Below are positions 60,564 to 64,000 of a DNA stretch of 64,000 nt, in pieces. The number at the start of each line of letters is the position of its first letter. Position 1 is the stretch's first letter. The stretch is taken from contig CANLEE010000003.1 of NCBI GenBank assembly GCA_947489585.1, positions 286,259 to 350,258 on the forward strand, read 5' to 3'. The notes beneath the pieces were generated by a model. It made no database searches and was not told where the DNA came from. It saw only the letters and a list, made by a program, of their open reading frames with translations. Both the position numbers and the translations under genes were made by a program. This DNA comes from an uncultured Psychroserpens sp. Lineage in GTDB: Bacteria > Bacteroidota > Bacteroidia > Flavobacteriales > Flavobacteriaceae.

Positions 60564-63500
60564 ATGAAAAAAATTACCTGCTTATTTGTACTACTATTAA
60601 TAATGCTACAAAACTCCTTTTCGCAAGAAATTTACAAAAGAGTCACCATTAACAATATTGATGATTCTGTATCAGAAATTCTAGACTATAGTGGTATAGA
60701 TATGACTTGTGGTGCAATATTTCTTGAGGGTAAATTGCAAATTGAATTAAGCGAAACAGAACTTCAAAATCTATCAAATCAAGGTATAAGTTATACGGTT
60801 TTAGTTGATGATCTTGAGCAATTCTATAGTGATCGTGCTGACAGAGATCTTCCTAGAGCTAGATTAGAGCTTGAAAGAGAAAAGCAAATGTCTTTACAAA
60901 ATGCTAGGTATAGTGTTAGTGAGGTTTTAAATAATGTAGGCCAATATGATGAATGTGATGAAATAGATTGGGCTACTCCAGTAAACTGGAATTTAAATCC
61001 AAATAGTGCTCCGAACTCTTTTGGTGGCTGTTTAACCTATGCTCAAGTACTTCAAGAGTTAGACGATATGCGTACGTTATATCCAACTCTTATTTCAGCT
61101 AGAACTGATGCATCTCCTAGTAATCAAACGACGTTTGAAGGACGAACCATTTATTATGTTAGAATTTCTGACAACCCAGATACTGATGAAGCTGGTGAAC
61201 CAGAAACCTTATACCAATCTTTGATTCATTCAAGAGAATCGGCTACCGTTATGAATCAATTGTATTTCATGTGGTACCTTTTGGAAAACTATAATTCTGA
61301 CCCAGCGATTAGAAACTTGGTAAACAACCAAGCCTTATATTTTATACCTGTATTTAATCCTGATGGCTTTGTATACAATCAAACTGTAGCACCAAATGGT
61401 GGTGGATTACAACGTAAAAATAGAAACACATCTGCTGCTGGATCTTGTGGCACCTATCTTGAAGGAATTGACTTAAACAGAAACTCTGCTTATTATTGGG
61501 GAAATGGTGGTTCTTCAACCAATTCTTGTAATGACACATATATGGGAACAGCACCGTTTTCAGAAAATGAAACACAAATTATGCGTGATTTCTTTTTATT
61601 GCATGATTTTGAATTAGCATTGAACCATCACTCATTTAAAAATGCAATGCTTCATGCGTATGCAGGAACAAACATTACAAACCCAAGACCAGACGAATAT
61701 TCAAAATACAACCATGACATGACCTATTATAATAGGTATGCTCATGGTCCAAGTACATCAATTAGCTCGCTTAATAGTGGTAATATGAATGACTGGATGC
61801 TAGGCGGACCTGCAGGAACAAGTGCCAATGGAACACCTACTGGTACAGGGTCTGGAAAAGAAACTTTAGCTTGGACTCCAGAAAACGGAACCAGCTCAGA
61901 AGCAGGATCTACAGGAAGTGGATTCTGGCCTGCACCCTCAAATTTTTTACCTATCGCGAAACGTGCCATGCGTATGAACTTTATGGCGGCATATTTTAGT
62001 GGTAAATACGGAAAAGTTCATGACTTAAATCAAAGTGATATTACAGCCACTTCTGGAAATTTAGAATTCAGTATAGAAAACTTAGGGCAAAAAGCAGCAG
62101 ATTTTACTGTAACAGTAACTGCGGTATCTAACATAACAATTCCTGGAGCAACAAATTCAGTTACCGAAAGCTTTACTGCTGCTGAAGTTTTAGATCAAAG
62201 ATTTATTAGTATTCCTTACACATTAAGTGGTCTGCAACCAGATGATGAGATTGAATTTAAAATTGTACTAACTAATGATTATGCTTCAGACAATGTGTTG
62301 TATGAAGCTAATATCAAAAAAACATATACACCAACCAACGTTATTTTTGATGATGCAACAGATAATTTATCAAATTGGACACCAATAGGAACAGGTGGTT
62401 CATGGACTACAACGACAGATGAATATCCAAATTCAGCTGGTGCTTCAGCAATTAGATCTAATGCTTCAATACCTTATAGCAACAGTCAAGCTAATGGAAT
62501 ACAATTAAATAACCCAGTTGATTTAACTGGTGTATCAACAGCTCTTGTTCAGTTTTATGCAAAATGGGATTTAGAGCGTAGTTTTGATTATGTGCAACTT
62601 GAAGCCTCTCTAGATGGCAGTACAGGATGGACACCTCTTTGTGGAACGCTTACGAAACCAGGTGCTCCAGATGCAAATAATACGTATTCTGGAAAGAGTA
62701 CCACAAATAATCAATTTCAACCTGATGGTGAACCACTATATGATGGTGATACTCAAGACAGGTGGTATATGGAAGAAGTTGTAATTGATGCTTCAAATAA
62801 TTCAGTATTTTCTCAGCAAAACGCTGTTTACTTCAGGTTTGTATTGTTTACAGACTCTTCAAATAGAGAAGATTCTTATGCGAATGTAGATTTTGAAGGG
62901 TTTACATTTGATGATTTTAAAATTACCGAAATTAAAATTCCATGCGTAACTAGTGTTCCAACTAATGTGGCGGTGAGTGGAGTTACAATTTCTGCTGCTG
63001 ATGTGACATGGGATGTTATTCCCTCAGCGACATATGATTTAAGATATAGAGAAACGGGAACAACACCATGGACAGATGTCTTAGATTTAACAACTAATAC
63101 TTATTCGATAACAGGATTAGGTAATTTAACAGAATATGAAGTACAAGTTAGAAGTAAATGTAATGCTAGTACATCCTCTTATTCTTCTTCGGAAATCTTC
63201 ACAACTTTAGATATTTGTGAAGATGGCACAATTTCAACGTTCCCTTATACCCAAAGTTTTGAAGACAATGCATCTTTCATTGACGAATGGAAACAAGGTA
63301 TAAACAATACTGATGACGATATCGATTGGACACGTTTGTCTGGAGCGCCTCCATCTAATACAACAGCTAATCCAAATATAACTGGACCTTCTGGTGCAAA
63401 TGATGGAAATTTTTATATCTATACCGAATCTTCTGGTAACGGGACTGGATTCCCAGATAAAGTTGCACTTTTAACAAGTCAGTGTTTTGATTTAAATGGT

Positions 63501-64000
63501 TATGAAAATGCACAATTTTCTTTTGACTATCATATGTTTGGAGCAACAATGGGAGACTTGTTTTTAGAAGTTAGTACAGATGATTTTGAAACAGTTAATA
63601 CCGTTTTTACGCAAATAGGATCGCCAGGTTCACAAACCACAGGAAATTCTGACCCATGGTTAACTGCTAATGTAGATTTATCTGCGTATGACGGTCAAGT
63701 TATAAAATTACGCTTTCATGCTATAACAGGGTCTAGTTTTAGAAGTGATATTGCAGTTGATAATATTAATTTTACGGCTGATGTCCCTACAGGTTCAGAT
63801 CCACCAGTTGCTCTCTGCCAAAATATTACAGTGCAATTAGATAATACTGGAAATGCAACTATTGTTGCTGCCGATGTTGATGGTGGTTCTAATGACGATG
63901 TTGCTATAACAGATTTAAGTATAGATATTAATTCTTTTGATTGTAATGATATAGGAACTCCTGTAGATGTTACTTTAACTGTAACTGATGGCGATAGTCA
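60564..64000 (+). CDS. Secreted zinc carboxypeptidase (M14), partial, runs off the right edge
   Basis: An ATG at 60564 opens a frame that stays open to the window end (about 1145 codons). A signal peptide (MKKITCLFVLLLIMLQNSFSQ) is followed by an M14 domain closely matching the upstream gene: H222-x-x-E225 (HSRESATV), LNHHSF and WTPENG. Then a jellyroll part, one Fn3 domain, and directly a MAM-like domain (about 885-1070), without GEVED or DUF5011 repeats. The visible end starts an HYR-like repeat (PPVALCQNITVQLD). A T9SS sorting domain is expected but lies outside. It arose by tandem duplication with the gene at 54404. Confidence 0.9.
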   Translation, partial: MKKITCLFVLLLIMLQNSFSQEIYKRVTINNIDDSVSEILDYSGIDMTCGAIFLEGKLQIELSETELQNLSNQGISYTVLVDDLEQFYSDRADRDLPRARLELEREKQMSLQNARYSVSEVLNNVGQYDECDEIDWATPVNWNLNPNSAPNSFGGCLTYAQVLQELDDMRTLYPTLISARTDASPSNQTTFEGRTIYYVRISDNPDTDEAGEPETLYQSLIHSRESATVMNQLYFMWYLLENYNSDPAIRNLVNNQALYFIPVFNPDGFVYNQTVAPNGGGLQRKNRNTSAAGSCGTYLEGIDLNRNSAYYWGNGGSSTNSCNDTYMGTAPFSENETQIMRDFFLLHDFELALNHHSFKNAMLHAYAGTNITNPRPDEYSKYNHDMTYYNRYAHGPSTSISSLNSGNMNDWMLGGPAGTSANGTPTGTGSGKETLAWTPENGTSSEAGSTGSGFWPAPSNFLPIAKRAMRMNFMAAYFSGKYGKVHDLNQSDITATSGNLEFSIENLGQKAADFTVTVTAVSNITIPGATNSVTESFTAAEVLDQRFISIPYTLSGLQPDDEIEFKIVLTNDYASDNVLYEANIKKTYTPTNVIFDDATDNLSNWTPIGTGGSWTTTTDEYPNSAGASAIRSNASIPYSNSQANGIQLNNPVDLTGVSTALVQFYAKWDLERSFDYVQLEASLDGSTGWTPLCGTLTKPGAPDANNTYSGKSTTNNQFQPDGEPLYDGDTQDRWYMEEVVIDASNNSVFSQQNAVYFRFVLFTDSSNREDSYANVDFEGFTFDDFKITEIKIPCVTSVPTNVAVSGVTISAADVTWDVIPSATYDLRYRETGTTPWTDVLDLTTNTYSITGLGNLTEYEVQVRSKCNASTSSYSSSEIFTTLDICEDGTISTFPYTQSFEDNASFIDEWKQGINNTDDDIDWTRLSGAPPSNTTANPNITGPSGANDGNFYIYTESSGNGTGFPDKVALLTSQCFDLNGYENAQFSFDYHMFGATMGDLFLEVSTDDFETVNTVFTQIGSPGSQTTGNSDPWLTANVDLSAYDGQVIKLRFHAITGSSFRSDIAVDNINFTADVPTGSDPPVALCQNITVQLDNTGNATIVAADVDGGSNDDVAITDLSIDINSFDCNDIGTPVDVTLTVTDGDS

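Overview
The window is a chromosomal segment of a low-GC member of the Bacteroidota, almost certainly a marine-type Flavobacteriaceae. The evidence is gldH and a sprE/porW-type gliding and type IX secretion (T9SS) lipoprotein, T9SS type A C-terminal sorting domains, promoters of the TTTG/TAnnTTTG type, almost no Shine-Dalgarno sequences, an ATP synthase operon without atpD/atpC, and several Flavobacteria-restricted DUF families. I saw no rRNA, tRNA, insertion sequence, prophage or CRISPR array. The genus cannot be fixed from sequence reading alone.

Layout. 1-2451 (minus): end of a surface-glycan cluster (family 4 glycosyltransferase cut by the window edge, CapK/PaaK-like adenylate-forming enzyme). 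2558-7486: purD, two small-family membrane proteins, upp, DUF4254 protein, family 9 glycosyltransferase. 7678-11033: flavin/2Fe-2S reductase and a permease/ATPase ABC pair. 11159-13720: sprE-like lipoprotein. 13731-19911: bactofilin followed by atpZ-like, DUF6168-like, atpB-E-F-H-A-G. 20051-21936: alpha/beta hydrolase, ECF sigma factor and membrane protein. 22151-23296: two paralogous lipoproteins. 23354-30653: a long co-directional envelope run (flippase, dut, TPR protein, nucleotidyltransferase, TPR protein, DUF4292 lipoprotein, EnvC-like protein). 30657-37215: small lipoprotein, thioesterase, SPOR protein, dprA, trpS, acyltransferase, then a protein with an anti-sigma-like N-terminus and a beta-barrel C-terminus. 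37215-39310: its ECF sigma factor, a lipoprotein and recA. 39311-39743: gene-free but highly structured. 39744-47456: trhO, radical SAM, ricT, gldH, PBP1A, CoA-transferase A/B. 47457-47830: gene-free, with regulatory-looking repeats. 47831-49522: double-ATPase ABC protein. 49756 to the end: three giant secreted T9SS-type metalloproteases, the last cut by the window edge.

The most interesting signals are regulatory. The ECF operon at 37.2-38.2 kb has a promoter of the form GCAACCT-N13-GCATCTA, and exactly the same promoter with identical spacing occurs at 39381-39407. That second copy precedes no convincing gene, only about 250 bp with successive hairpins and a perfect 16-bp terminator: a candidate ECF-controlled small RNA. 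A second ECF operon (20 kb) has its own related motif. Both complete protease genes carry TTACGG-N5-CCGTAA upstream. Tandem TTTAATCGAT boxes occur at 22.07 kb and 47.57 kb. A perfect 14-bp hairpin separates atpE from atpF. The two complete proteases share a C-terminal cassette behind different catalytic heads, with an Ig-like repeat expanded from two to six copies. All functional statements are from sequence reading and family knowledge; no searches were run.
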